DNA from: Streptomyces scabiei 87.22
GTDB lineage: Bacteria; Actinomycetota; Actinomycetes; Streptomycetales; Streptomycetaceae
Assembly: GCF_000091305.1 (NCBI RefSeq)
Contig: NC_013929.1
Coordinates: 6,820,001 to 6,884,000, forward strand
Length of the DNA stretch: 64,000 nucleotides
Reading direction: 5' to 3'
The notes under the pieces are model-generated. The model had not been told where the DNA came from. It was given only the letters and a program-made list of their open reading frames with translations, and ran no database searches. Of the stretch, positions 33,696 through 42,250 are shown one piece after another. How positions within the stretch are numbered: the first letter of the stretch is position 1; every line of letters begins with the position of its first letter. A program made the translations under genes and the position numbers.

Positions 33696-36600
33696 TCACA
33701 CCCAGGGCCAGGGCTCGTCCCGCTCGCGGGCCTCGCAGGCGTCGAACACCGCCATCGCCTCGGCCCGCAGCGCCTCCCCGCCCGCCCGGTCGCCCCGTGC
33801 GGCCCGTACGACGGACAGGTTGCGCAGGGCACGCGCCCGGGGCAGCGGCAGCGCGAGGACGCCCCAGAGGGCGGCGGACGCCGTCAGCAGCCCCTCCGCG
33901 TCCGCCGGCCGCCCGTCGGCCAGCGCGCACTCGCCGAGCGTGCGCAGCGTCAGCGCCTCCCCGAAGCGGTCCTCGTGGGCCCGGCAGACCTCCAGGATCT
34001 CGCGCAGCTCCGCCTCCGCCTCCCGGACGTGCCCGAGCCGCAGCCGCGCCTTGGCCCGGGCCCGCAGGGCGTACGCCGCCATGTGCGGGTCGCCGATCTC
34101 CCGCAGGATCTCCAGCGCCTGCTCGGCCACGCGCGCGGCCTCTTCGTACGCGCCGAGCGAGCGGTGCACCAGGCTGAGCGTGCGCAGCGCCAGGGCCTCG
34201 CCGCGCCGGCTGCCGAGCCGCCGGTACGCCCGCAGCGACTCGTCGAGCAGCGGGAACGCGCCCTTCTGGTCACCGAGTTCGAGGCGTACGGAACCGCCGT
34301 ACCGGCAGGCCACCCCGACCCCGGTGTCGTCGCCGACGCGCCGGAAGCCCTCGGCCGCGTCGGTCAGGGCCCGTTCCGCCTCGCGCAGTTCGCCGACCTC
34401 GCGGCAGGCGCTGCCGAGGCCGGCGAGGGCGGCGGACCGGCCGAGCACGTCGCCCAGCTCGGTGCAGACGCGTTCCGCGGTGCGGAAGTACTCCTGGGAC
34501 TCGGCGATTCGGTCCTGCTCGTAGCGGAGCTGGCCCAGGCCGATGATGAGCAGGGCCTCGCCCGAGCGGTCCTCGGCGCGACGGGCCGCGGCGAGGGCGG
34601 CGTCGTGGCTGCGCCACCAGGCGTCGAAGCGGTTCTTGATGGCGAACGAGGAGGAGCACAGGGCCGCAGCCGCTTCGCAGGCGAGGGTGTGCAGGCCGAG
34701 GGCCGCCGCCCGTTCGACCGCGGCGGTCAGGGTGTCCGCCTCCGCGTCGAACCAGGCGAAGGGGTCCTCCAGGGCCCGGCGCGTGGTGCGTGCGCCCACC
34801 GGGGCGGGGGCGTCCGCCGGTGCGCGGCCCCCGGTCCGCCGTGGCTGCCCGTGCCCCTTCCGGGCGAAGCCCTGCCGCAGCGTGACCGCGCCCGAAGGGG
34901 ACTTCTCCGTCACCCGGTCCATCAGCCACAGGCCCGCGCCCAACGCCCTGCCCACCGCCGCCGTACGGTCCTCCACCGGGTCCTCCGCCTCGGCGCGTTC
35001 GGCGGCGTAGACGCGGACCAGATCGTGCAGGCGGTAGCGGGGCTGGCCGACCTGGTCGGTGCCGGGGCAGTTGATCAACTGGGCGTCCAGGAGCCGTTCG
35101 AGGACCTCCTCCGCCGCGTCCTCGGGCATGCCCGAGAGCGCGGCCACCGCCCACACGGCGACGTCCGCCGGACCGAGGGTGGCGATCCGGCGCAGCACCC
35201 GGCGGGCGCACGCGTCGAGGGCCCGGTAGCTGAGGCCGAGACCGGCCCGTACCTCCAGGTCGCCCACGGACAGCTCGTCCAGGCGGCGGTGCTCGTCGGC
35301 GAGGCGCTCGGCGAGCACGCTGGGCGTCCAATGGCGCCGGGTCGCCAGGCGGGCCCCCGCGATCCGCAGGGCCAGCGGCAGCCCGCCGCACAGCTCCACG
35401 ATGCGCCGCGCCGCGGCCTGTTCGCGCGGGTCGTCCGGGGTGCGTTCCGGGCCGGTGACCCGGGTGAGCAGTTCCAGGCCGCGCGCGTCGTCCAGGACGT
35501 CCAGGTCGGTGCGCCGGGCCCCGACGAGCCCCCCGAGCCGGGCCCGGGAGGTCACCAGCACCCCGCAGGTGGCGCTGCCCGGCAGCAGCGGCCGTACCTG
35601 GGCCTCGCCGCCCGCGTCGTCCAGGACCAGCAGGATCCGCCGTCCGGCGACGAGGCTGCGGAACAGGTCGCCGCGTTCGGCCGTGTCCTCGGGCGGGTCC
35701 GCGCCGAGCGCCCGCAGCAGCCGGCCCAGCACCTCGGCGGGCGGTACGGGCTCGCTGAAGCCGTGCAGTTCCGCGTGGAGCTGCCCGTCGGGGTACGCGC
35801 CGGCCACCCGGTGCGCGGCCTGCACCGCCAGCGCCGACTTGCCGACCCCGGCCGCCCCCGACACCACGACGACGGGCATCGCCTCCCGCTCGCCGGTCAA
35901 CGCCCCGACCACCCGCCCCAGTTCCTCCTCCCGTCCGGTGAAGTCCCCGATGGCGGGCGGCAGGAGCGACACGGGCCGGGGAGCGGTGACGGGCTGCGGG
36001 GCGGCGGCCGTGGTGGCGGTGAGCAGGGCCGGGTCGGCCCGCAGGATGGCCTCGTACAGCTTGGTCAGTTCCGGGCCCGGGTCGAGCCCCAGCTCGTCGG
36101 CGAGCACCGCCCGGCCCTCCGCGTAGACGGCCAGCGCGTCGGCCTGCCGGCCCAGCCGGTACAGCCCCAGCATCAGCTGGCCGCGCGGCCGCTCCCGGGT
36201 CGGCCGGGCCTCGACCAGCGAGGTCAGCTCCGTGACCAGTTCCGCCTCGTGCCCGCCGGTCTCCAGCTCGGCGGCGATCCGCTCCTCCAGCGCCGCCTGC
36301 CGGGCCTCCTCCAGCCGGCCGGCCTCACCGCGCAGCGCGTCCCCGACGCCGCCGAGCGCGGGGCCGCGCCACAGCTCCAGCGCCTCCCGCAGCAAGCGGG
36401 CGGCTCCCGTGTGGTCCCCCTCGGCGGCGGCCCGGCGCGCGTGTGCCGTGCCTGCCTCGAACTCCAGCAGATCAACCCGGCCGGTCCCGGGCCGCATCAC
36501 ATATCCCGGCGGCCGGGTCTCGATCGCCTCCGCCGCCTCGCCGGGCAGGGCCCGCCGCAGCGCCGACACGTACGTCTGCACCAGTGCCCGCGCGGTGTCC

Positions 36601-36770
36601 GGGGGTTCGTCGCCCCAGATCACGTCCACCAGCGCGTCCGCGGGCACCACCTGACCGGCCCGCAGGAGCAGCACGGCCAGCAGGGCCCGCGGTTTCGGCC
36701 CGCCCAGCCGCAGGGGTCTGTCTCCGTGCCACGCCTCGACCGGACCGAGCAGTCGGAATTCCAGCTCCAC
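33696..36770 (-). CDS. AfsR/SARP family regulator with NB-ARC ATPase and TPR domains
   Basis: The 1024-residue protein has an OmpR-type winged helix (MELEFRLLGPVEAWHG to PPGYVM, 1-93), a bacterial transcriptional activation domain (about 97-245), an NB-ARC P-loop ATPase (Walker A GAAGVGKSALA near 310; LLVLDDAGG near 380) and C-terminal TPR repeats (about 640-1000). This is the AfsR layout: an ATP-dependent activator of secondary-metabolism or developmental genes. No biosynthetic cluster lies beside it, so it may be a global regulator. The start is ATG at 36770. Confidence 0.93.
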   Translation of the reverse strand: MELEFRLLGPVEAWHGDRPLRLGGPKPRALLAVLLLRAGQVVPADALVDVIWGDEPPDTARALVQTYVSALRRALPGEAAEAIETRPPGYVMRPGTGRVDLLEFEAGTAHARRAAAEGDHTGAARLLREALELWRGPALGGVGDALRGEAGRLEEARQAALEERIAAELETGGHEAELVTELTSLVEARPTRERPRGQLMLGLYRLGRQADALAVYAEGRAVLADELGLDPGPELTKLYEAILRADPALLTATTAAAPQPVTAPRPVSLLPPAIGDFTGREEELGRVVGALTGEREAMPVVVVSGAAGVGKSALAVQAAHRVAGAYPDGQLHAELHGFSEPVPPAEVLGRLLRALGADPPEDTAERGDLFRSLVAGRRILLVLDDAGGEAQVRPLLPGSATCGVLVTSRARLGGLVGARRTDLDVLDDARGLELLTRVTGPERTPDDPREQAAARRIVELCGGLPLALRIAGARLATRRHWTPSVLAERLADEHRRLDELSVGDLEVRAGLGLSYRALDACARRVLRRIATLGPADVAVWAVAALSGMPEDAAEEVLERLLDAQLINCPGTDQVGQPRYRLHDLVRVYAAERAEAEDPVEDRTAAVGRALGAGLWLMDRVTEKSPSGAVTLRQGFARKGHGQPRRTGGRAPADAPAPVGARTTRRALEDPFAWFDAEADTLTAAVERAAALGLHTLACEAAAALCSSSFAIKNRFDAWWRSHDAALAAARRAEDRSGEALLIIGLGQLRYEQDRIAESQEYFRTAERVCTELGDVLGRSAALAGLGSACREVGELREAERALTDAAEGFRRVGDDTGVGVACRYGGSVRLELGDQKGAFPLLDESLRAYRRLGSRRGEALALRTLSLVHRSLGAYEEAARVAEQALEILREIGDPHMAAYALRARAKARLRLGHVREAEAELREILEVCRAHEDRFGEALTLRTLGECALADGRPADAEGLLTASAALWGVLALPLPRARALRNLSVVRAARGDRAGGEALRAEAMAVFDACEARERDEPWPWV

Positions 36771-37328
36771 GGGTCCCCATCTTCCGTGCTGTCGGACCGC
36801 CGGGACAGCGGTTGCTCACGCAACGTTCGACGCTCATGCACGCCGAGTGGTTTCCCATGACGCCCGATGCGTCGACGAGTTGCCGGAAAACGGGGGAACC
36901 AAAGGGAATCCTAGGTGGACAACGCGGAGATTCCCCACCTGTCTGAGGACCACCTGTGACGATGCTGTGAGGACTGCGCCGCTTCTCGCCCACGGCCTTT
37001 CCGGTTCATCGGTTCCGATGCCCCGGTCCATCGGTTTCCATGCCCGGTTCCCTCGGTTCCGGCACCCCGGCGCAGCGCTTTCGCGCCGCCCCGCGATCGC
37101 CCGGGACAGACTCCAGCCGAGTGTAGACACCGCAGGTCACCGGGGGGATACGAAGAGTGAAACCCGATGATGCGGGGGAGCACCGTGGAGGCGGTGCGAG
37201 AAGGCCCGGCGGGCGGGATCCGGCGGGTGTGCCGAAGAGGCGGAGGATGCGGTGGAGGAATTGCGGCGGAAAGCCGGAAAAGCAGGAATTGTTCTTCCGG
37301 TACCGGGTAATTCGGCGGCGGCTCTGCG
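36771..37328. other. 558-base gene-free region before the small conserved gene
   Basis: No credible gene was found; open frames on both strands are low-complexity. It contains nested inverted repeats at 36904-36940: GGGAATC (36904) with GATTCCC (36929), and AGGTGG (36913) with CCACCT (36935), plus CCACCTGT repeated at 36935 and 36950. These lie about 135-180 bases upstream of the AfsR-like start and may belong to its control. Confidence 0.6.
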
Positions 37329-37559
37329 GTGAGCGGTCACGGGAAGAAGCCGGCGGTCGGCACCTACGCGGTCGACACCCGCACGGGCCGGGTCGGCCGG
37401 GTCATGGGCCACGAGGGCCCGTACGTCCAGCTGCGGCCGGTCGGCGGCGGAAGGGAGTGGGACTGCGCCCCCGAGGCCGTCCGGGCCGCCACGACGATAG
37501 AACGGCTCCGCGCGGCCACCGCGTACGAGAACGCCCGCAGCCGGGGCGAGGTCCCTTGA
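37329..37559 (+). CDS. Small conserved hypothetical protein
   Basis: The 76-residue soluble protein (MSGHGKKPAVGTYAVDTRTG onward, with VGRVMGHEGPYVQLRPVGGGREW) is predicted to be a short beta-rich SH3-like domain with a helical tail. I do not recognise a function; similar short proteins are common in streptomycetes. GTG start, no strong ribosome site. It lies just before the recO region. Confidence 0.7.
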   Translation: MSGHGKKPAVGTYAVDTRTGRVGRVMGHEGPYVQLRPVGGGREWDCAPEAVRAATTIERLRAATAYENARSRGEVP

Positions 37560-37588
37560 AGGGGTGACGGTAGGCGAGAATGGGCGGC

Positions 37589-37720
37589 ATGAGCCTGTTC
37601 CGCGACGGCGGCGTCGTCCCGCGCACCCGGATGCCGGGTGCGGCGGACGCGCTGCCGCCGCCCTCCGGGCGAGGCCCAGCGTGCCTCCCGCAGCAGGCAG
37701 GCCGCGGGGGTGAGTGGTGA
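37589..37720 (+). pseudogene. Decayed duplicate of the recO 5' end
   Basis: The first 20 codons read MSLFRDGGVVPRTRMPGAAD, against MSLFRDDGVVLRTQKLGEAD in recO 128 bases further on. By hand alignment 49 of 63 bases match, and most early changes are at third positions. After that the frame turns into Pro/Gly-rich sequence and stops at 37720, just inside the true recO start and in another frame. GAGAAT seven bases before this ATG resembles the era promoter, so the remnant may still carry the original recO promoter. Confidence 0.75.
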
Positions 37721-38466
37721 GTCTGTTCCGGGACGACGGTGTGGTGCTGCGCACCCAGAAGCTGGGTGAGGCGGACCGCATCATCACCCTGCTCACCCGG
37801 GGGCACGGGCGGGTGCGGGCGGTGGCCCGGGGGGTGCGGCGGACCAAGTCCAAGTTCGGCGCGCGGCTCGAACCCTTCTCGCACGTGGACGTGCAGTTCT
37901 TCGCGCGGGGCAGCGAGCTGCTCGGGCGCGGGCTGCCCCTGTGCACCCAGAGCGAGACCATCGCCCCGTACGGCGGCGGCATCGTCAGCGACTACGCCCG
38001 CTACACCGCCGGGACGGCCATGCTGGAGACGGCCGAACGGTTCACCGACCACGAGGGCGAGCCCGCCGTGCAGCAGTACCTGCTGCTGGTCGGCGCCCTG
38101 CGCACCCTCGCCCGCGGCGAGCACGCGCCCCACCTCGTCCTCGACGCCTTCCTGCTGCGCTCGCTCGCGGTCAACGGCTACGCCCCCAGCTTCGGCGACT
38201 GCGCCAAGTGCGGCATGCCCGGCCCGAACCGCTTCTTCTCGGTCGCCGCCGGAGGGTCCGTCTGCGTGGACTGCCGGGTGCCCGGCAGCGTCGTACCCTC
38301 ACCGCAGACGCTGCGGCTGCTCGCCGCGCTCCTCACGGGAGACTGGGAGACCGCGGACACGAGCGAGCCGCGGCACGTGCGGGAGGGCAGCGGGCTGGTC
38401 TCCGCCTATCTGCACTGGCACCTGGAGCGCGGCCTGCGCTCTCTTCGGTACGTGGAGAAGTCGTAG
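37717..38466 (+). CDS. recO: DNA repair protein RecO
   Basis: The 249-residue protein has an N-terminal OB fold (MSLFRDDGVVLRTQKLGEADRI to HVDVQFF), a helical region and a zinc finger with CAKCG and CVDC (about 168-192). RecO loads RecA onto SSB-coated DNA with RecR. Starts GTG-GTG at 37714/37717 are possible; 37717 matches the family and the duplicated remnant. Neither has a clear ribosome site, and transcription may come from the remnant's promoter upstream. Confidence 0.94.
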   Translation: MSLFRDDGVVLRTQKLGEADRIITLLTRGHGRVRAVARGVRRTKSKFGARLEPFSHVDVQFFARGSELLGRGLPLCTQSETIAPYGGGIVSDYARYTAGTAMLETAERFTDHEGEPAVQQYLLLVGALRTLARGEHAPHLVLDAFLLRSLAVNGYAPSFGDCAKCGMPGPNRFFSVAAGGSVCVDCRVPGSVVPSPQTLRLLAALLTGDWETADTSEPRHVREGSGLVSAYLHWHLERGLRSLRYVEKS

Positions 38467-38514
38467 GCGGGCGCACGGCCCTCGCGCGGCGGAGCCGGGC
38501 ACCGTCCGGCGTCG

Positions 38515-38559
38515 GAGCACCACAGAGCACCACAGAGTCGAGCACCACAGAGCAGCACA
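38515..38559 (+). repeat. Four GAGCACCACA decamers before uppS
   Basis: Copies at 38515, 38525, 38540 and 38550 (the last GAGCAGCACA), with GAGTC between the second and third. The array forms the leader directly in front of the uppS ribosome site AGGAGA and is unusually C/A/G-patterned for its surroundings. Confidence 0.8.
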
Positions 38560-38576
38560 GAGGAGACGAGAAGCAC

Positions 38577-39413
38577 ATGGTGGTACGCGGGTTCCTGGGG
38601 CGTCAGCGCCGCGAGTACGAGGCGCCGACGCCGCATCCGTCCGGCGCCCGCGCGCCCAAGCTCCCGGGCGAGCTGGTCCCCAAGCACGTGGCGATCGTCA
38701 TGGACGGCAACGGCCGCTGGGCCAAGGAGCGCGGGCTGCCGCGGACCGAGGGCCACAAGGTCGGCGCCGAGCGCGTGCTGGACGTCCTCCAGGGCTCGGT
38801 CGAGATCGGCGTGCGCAACATCTCCCTGTACGCCTTCTCCACCGAGAACTGGAAGCGCTCGCCCGACGAGGTCCGCTTCCTGATGAACTTCAACCGCGAC
38901 TTCATCCGCAAGACCCGCGACCAGCTCGACGCGCTCGGCATCCGGGTCCGCTGGGTGGGCCGGATGCCCAAGCTGTGGAAGTCGGTCGCCAAGGAACTCC
39001 AGGTCGCCCAGGAGCAGACCAAGGACAACGACCGGCTCACGCTGTACTTCTGCATGAACTACGGCGGCCGCGCCGAGATCGCCGACGCGGCGCAGGCCAT
39101 CGCCGAGGACGTCCGCGCGGGCCGCCTCGACCCCTCCAAGGTCACCGAGAAGACCTTCGCGAAGTACCTGTACTACCCGGACATGCCGGACGTCGACCTC
39201 TTCCTGCGCCCCAGTGGCGAGCAGCGCACCTCCAACTACCTGCTCTGGCAGAGCGCCTACGCCGAGATGGTCTTCCAGGACGTGCTGTGGCCCGACTTCG
39301 ACCGCCGTGACCTGTGGCGCGCCTGCGTGGAGTTCGCCTCCCGCGACCGCCGCTTCGGCGGAGCCATCCCGAACGAGGAGCTGCTGGCCATGGAGGGCCG
39401 GACGGAGGACTGA
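38577..39413 (+). CDS. uppS: Isoprenyl transferase (undecaprenyl diphosphate synthase)
   Basis: The 278-residue cis-prenyltransferase makes the long-chain polyprenyl diphosphate carrier for cell-wall synthesis. Motifs: VAIVMDGNGRWAKERG with the Mg-binding Asp (about 43), SLYAFSTENWKRS, and RPSGEQRTSNYLLWQSAYAEMVF near the C-terminus. It follows recO, the normal order in actinobacteria. AGGAGA lies ten bases before the ATG. Confidence 0.95.
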   Translation: MVVRGFLGRQRREYEAPTPHPSGARAPKLPGELVPKHVAIVMDGNGRWAKERGLPRTEGHKVGAERVLDVLQGSVEIGVRNISLYAFSTENWKRSPDEVRFLMNFNRDFIRKTRDQLDALGIRVRWVGRMPKLWKSVAKELQVAQEQTKDNDRLTLYFCMNYGGRAEIADAAQAIAEDVRAGRLDPSKVTEKTFAKYLYYPDMPDVDLFLRPSGEQRTSNYLLWQSAYAEMVFQDVLWPDFDRRDLWRACVEFASRDRRFGGAIPNEELLAMEGRTED

Positions 39414-39416
39414 GCC

Positions 39417-39941
39417 TTGGCCCAGGCCGGCGGGGAGAACGTGGAGCTGGTGTACCGGACGACGGCCGGGGACTTCCGCGAGGCGGTCCGCGCGTCCACG
39501 CGTGCCTCCTCCGCCGGCCGGTGGGGCCGGGGTCTGCTGCTGTTCGCCGCCGGGGCGGGCCTGTTCGTCACGGCCGTGACGCTCGCCCTGGGTGCCGTGC
39601 CCGACGCGCGGGCCCTGGTGATGCCGGTGGCGGCGGCGGGCGGGCTCGTCCTGCTGCCCCGGCTCCAGGCCCGCCTCCTGCACCGGCGGGCGGCGGCCCT
39701 CGGGCTGCACCGCGCCGTGCTGGATCCGTGGGGCGTGACGGTCGCGCACGACCGGGGCACCGAGCGCCCGGCCCGCTGGTCCCAGGTCTCCCGGTACGCG
39801 GAGACGCCGCACACCTTCGTCCTGCTCGGCGGCGCCCAGGCGCCCCGTCTCACCGTGCTCCCCAAACGTGGCCTGGCGACCCCCGCCGACGCCGACCGGC
39901 TCCGCGCCGTCCTGACCCGCGAGGGCCTGACCCGGCTGTAG
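39417..39941 (+). CDS. YcxB-like membrane-associated protein
   Basis: The 174-residue protein has two predicted helices in tandem (RGLLLFAAGAGLFVTAVTLAL and LVMPVAAAGGLVLL, about 40-85) and a C-terminal domain with VTVAHDRGTERPARWSQVSRYAETPHTFVLL, the usual YcxB pattern. Function unknown. The TTG start is three bases after the uppS stop; a GTG at 39441 is the alternative. Cotranscription with uppS is likely. Confidence 0.75.
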   Translation: MAQAGGENVELVYRTTAGDFREAVRASTRASSAGRWGRGLLLFAAGAGLFVTAVTLALGAVPDARALVMPVAAAGGLVLLPRLQARLLHRRAAALGLHRAVLDPWGVTVAHDRGTERPARWSQVSRYAETPHTFVLLGGAQAPRLTVLPKRGLATPADADRLRAVLTREGLTRL

Positions 39942-39992
39942 GGGGAGGGGCGGGGAGGGGCACGGGAGACGGGCCGGTGGGTCCGGGGCGCC

Positions 39993-40406
39993 CTACGACG
40001 CCTTCGCCGCGCACTCCGCGCAGGTGCCGAAGATCTCCACCGTGTGGGCGACGTTCACGAAGCCGTGTTCCGCCGCGATCGCGTCGGCCCACTTCTCGAC
40101 CGCCGGGCCCTCCACCTCCACCGCCTTGCCGCAGACACGGCAGACGAGATGGTGGTGGTGGTCCCCGGTGGAGCAGCGGCGGTACACGGACTCGCCGTCG
40201 GAGGTGCGCAGGACGTCGACCTCGCCCGCGTCGGCGAGGGACTGCAGCGTGCGGTACACGGTGGTCAGCCCGACCGAGTCGCCCTTGTGCTTGAGCATGT
40301 CGTGGAGTTCCTGCGCGCTGCGGAACTCCTCGACCTCGTCGAGTGCCGCGGCCACGGCCGCCCGCTGCCGGGTGGAACGACCTCGTACGGGTCCGGCGGT
40401 CGTCAC
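39993..40406 (-). CDS. zur: Zinc uptake regulator Zur (Fur family)
   Basis: The 137-residue Fur-family repressor has a winged helix (STRQRAAVAAALDE to GLTTVYRTLQSLADAGEVD), a HHHH metal-binding stretch in CSTGDHHHHLVCRVCG, and structural zinc cysteines in CRVCG and CAECA. It follows znuA-znuC-znuB on the same strand, which identifies it as Zur rather than Fur or Nur. GTG at 40406 has AGGAGG five bases upstream; the longer reading from 40481 lacks this. Zn-loaded Zur should shut off the operon through boxes at znuA. Confidence 0.92.
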   Translation of the reverse strand: MTTAGPVRGRSTRQRAAVAAALDEVEEFRSAQELHDMLKHKGDSVGLTTVYRTLQSLADAGEVDVLRTSDGESVYRRCSTGDHHHHLVCRVCGKAVEVEGPAVEKWADAIAAEHGFVNVAHTVEIFGTCAECAAKAS

Positions 40407-40484
40407 CGTTGCCTCCTCACGTAGCGGTCCTGCCGGGCCATTGTGCCAGCCCGCGCGGGCCCCCCGGGTTGCGGCGGACACCGG

Positions 40485-41441
40485 TCAGCCCCCGGACCCC
40501 TCGGCGGAGCTCCGGCTGGCCGGCACGGTGTCCCGGGGCATTCCCGCCCCGGCGACGGGCCCGGCGGCCTCGCCGGGCTTCGGGATCACGCACTCCGCGG
40601 GGTCGCCGGCCAACGCCTCCAGCGCCTTGGCGCGCCGCCGGGCCAGCGGGGTCGCCAGCGCGGTGAGCAGCATGAACGCGGCGATGGCGAGCAGCACGAT
40701 CGTCGCGCCGGGCGGCACGTCCTGGTAGTACGAGGTGACCGTGCCGCCGATGGTCACGGTGACCCCGATGGCGACGGCGACCGCGAAGGTGGCCGCGAAG
40801 CTGCGGGTGAGCTGCTGGGCGGCGGCGACGGGGACGACCATGAGCGCGGAGACCAGCAGCAGGCCGACGACGCGCATGGCGACCGTCACCGTGACGGCCG
40901 CCGTGACCGCCGTCAGGAGGTTGAGCGCACGCACCGGCAGGCCGGTGACCCGCGCGAACTCCTCGTCCTGGCTGACCGCGAACAGCTGCCGCCGCAGCGC
41001 CAGCGTCATCACGATCACGAACGCGGCCAGGACGCAGATCGCGGTGATGTCCTCCTGCGAGACGGTCGACAGGGAGCCGAAGAGGAACGACATCAGGTTG
41101 GCGTTGGTGCCGCCGGGCGCGAGGTTGATGAGCATCACACCGCCCGCCATGCCGCCGTAGAAGAGCATGGCGAGGGCGATGTCGCCGCGTGTCTTCCCGT
41201 ACCAGCGGATCAGCTCCATCAGGACGGCGCCGACCACGGACACGAGCGTCGCCATCCAGACCGGGGACCACGACAGCATGAACCCGAGACCGACCCCGGT
41301 CATCGCCACATGGCCGATGCCGTCGCCCATGAGGGCCTGGCGGCGCTGGACGAGGTAGACGCCGATGGCGGGGGCGGTGACGCCGACGAGGACGGCGGCG
41401 AGCAGGGCCCGCTGCATGAAGGCGTAGTCGAGGATTTCCAT
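40485..41441 (-). CDS. znuB: Zinc ABC transporter permease ZnuB
   Basis: The 318-residue ABC-3 family permease has eight or nine helices and the family segments GDGIGHVAMTGVGLGF and VVGLLLVSALMVVPVAAAQQL. A hydrophilic C-tail of about 40 residues (Pro/Ala/Gly-rich) is longer than usual. It lies 13 bases after znuC and 78 before zur. Confidence 0.92.
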   Translation of the reverse strand: MEILDYAFMQRALLAAVLVGVTAPAIGVYLVQRRQALMGDGIGHVAMTGVGLGFMLSWSPVWMATLVSVVGAVLMELIRWYGKTRGDIALAMLFYGGMAGGVMLINLAPGGTNANLMSFLFGSLSTVSQEDITAICVLAAFVIVMTLALRRQLFAVSQDEEFARVTGLPVRALNLLTAVTAAVTVTVAMRVVGLLLVSALMVVPVAAAQQLTRSFAATFAVAVAIGVTVTIGGTVTSYYQDVPPGATIVLLAIAAFMLLTALATPLARRRAKALEALAGDPAECVIPKPGEAAGPVAGAGMPRDTVPASRSSAEGSGG

Positions 41442-41454
41442 CGTGGGTGCCTTC

Positions 41455-42222
41455 TCAGCTCAGCAGGCCGGTGCGGACCGGTTCGATGCCGGGGGCCGCG
41501 TGCGGGTGGACGTGGTCGTGGCCGGGCAGCGCGTGCTGGCCGACCGCCTCCGGGGGCGGGCCGTCGTGGGTGACGCAGCCGTCGCGCAGGACCACCGCGC
41601 GGTCGATCAGCGGCTCCAGCGGGCCCAGTTCGTGCAGCACGAGCAGCACGGTCGTGCCCTTGGCGACCTGTTCGCGCAGGGTCGCGGCCAGGACCTCCTG
41701 GCTGGCCAGGTCGACGCCCGCCATCGGCTCGTCCATGATCAGCAGTTCGGGTTCGCAGGCGAGGGCGCGGGCGATGAGGACGCGCTGGTGCTGGCCGCCG
41801 GAGAGGGCGTTCACCGAGTCCTTGGCGCGGTCCGTCATGCCGACGAGGTCCAGGGCGCGCCGGATCGCCTCGTGGTCGGCCTTGCGCAGGATGCCGAGAC
41901 GGGTGCGGGAGAGCCGTCCCGAGGCCACGATCTCCGTCACCGTCGCCGGGACACCGCCCGCGGCCGTGGTGCGCTGCGGGACGTACCCGAGGCGCCGCCA
42001 GTCGCGGAAGCGGCGGCGCGGGGTGCCGAACAGCTCGATCTCCCCGTCGCTGACGGGCACCTGCCCGATCACCGCGCGTACGGCGGTGGACTTGCCGGAG
42101 CCGTTGGCGCCGAGCAGCGCGACGACCTCACCGCGGTGCACGGTGAGGTCGATGCCGCGCAGCACGGTGCGCGAGCCCAGTTCGGCACGGACGCCGCGCA
42201 ACGAGATGACGGGCTCGGTCAT
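41455..42222 (-). CDS. znuC: Zinc ABC transporter ATP-binding protein ZnuC
   Basis: The 255-residue ATPase has Walker A GANGSGKST (near 40), the ABC signature LSGGQHQRV (near 140) and Walker B LLIMDEP. The C-terminal region HALPGHDHVHPHAAPG is His-rich, as often seen in zinc-transport ATPases. Middle gene of znuA-znuC-znuB-zur. Confidence 0.93.
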   Translation of the reverse strand: MTEPVISLRGVRAELGSRTVLRGIDLTVHRGEVVALLGANGSGKSTAVRAVIGQVPVSDGEIELFGTPRRRFRDWRRLGYVPQRTTAAGGVPATVTEIVASGRLSRTRLGILRKADHEAIRRALDLVGMTDRAKDSVNALSGGQHQRVLIARALACEPELLIMDEPMAGVDLASQEVLAATLREQVAKGTTVLLVLHELGPLEPLIDRAVVLRDGCVTHDGPPPEAVGQHALPGHDHVHPHAAPGIEPVRTGLLS

Positions 42223-42250
42223 GCCTGCTGCCTCCGGATGGTCAACGAGG

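Noticed and set aside
33465..36860. Plus-strand frame of 1131 residues opposite the AfsR-like gene
   Set aside because: No recognisable domain; rich in Gly, Arg and Gln; the minus strand carries a full SARP-NB-ARC-TPR protein.
36834..37183. Short open frames on both strands upstream of the AfsR-like gene
   Set aside because: No ribosome site, no known domain and inconsistent with the inverted repeats in the same place.
40024..40728. Plus-strand frame over zur-znuB
   Set aside because: Antisense to two motif-complete genes in a conserved operon.
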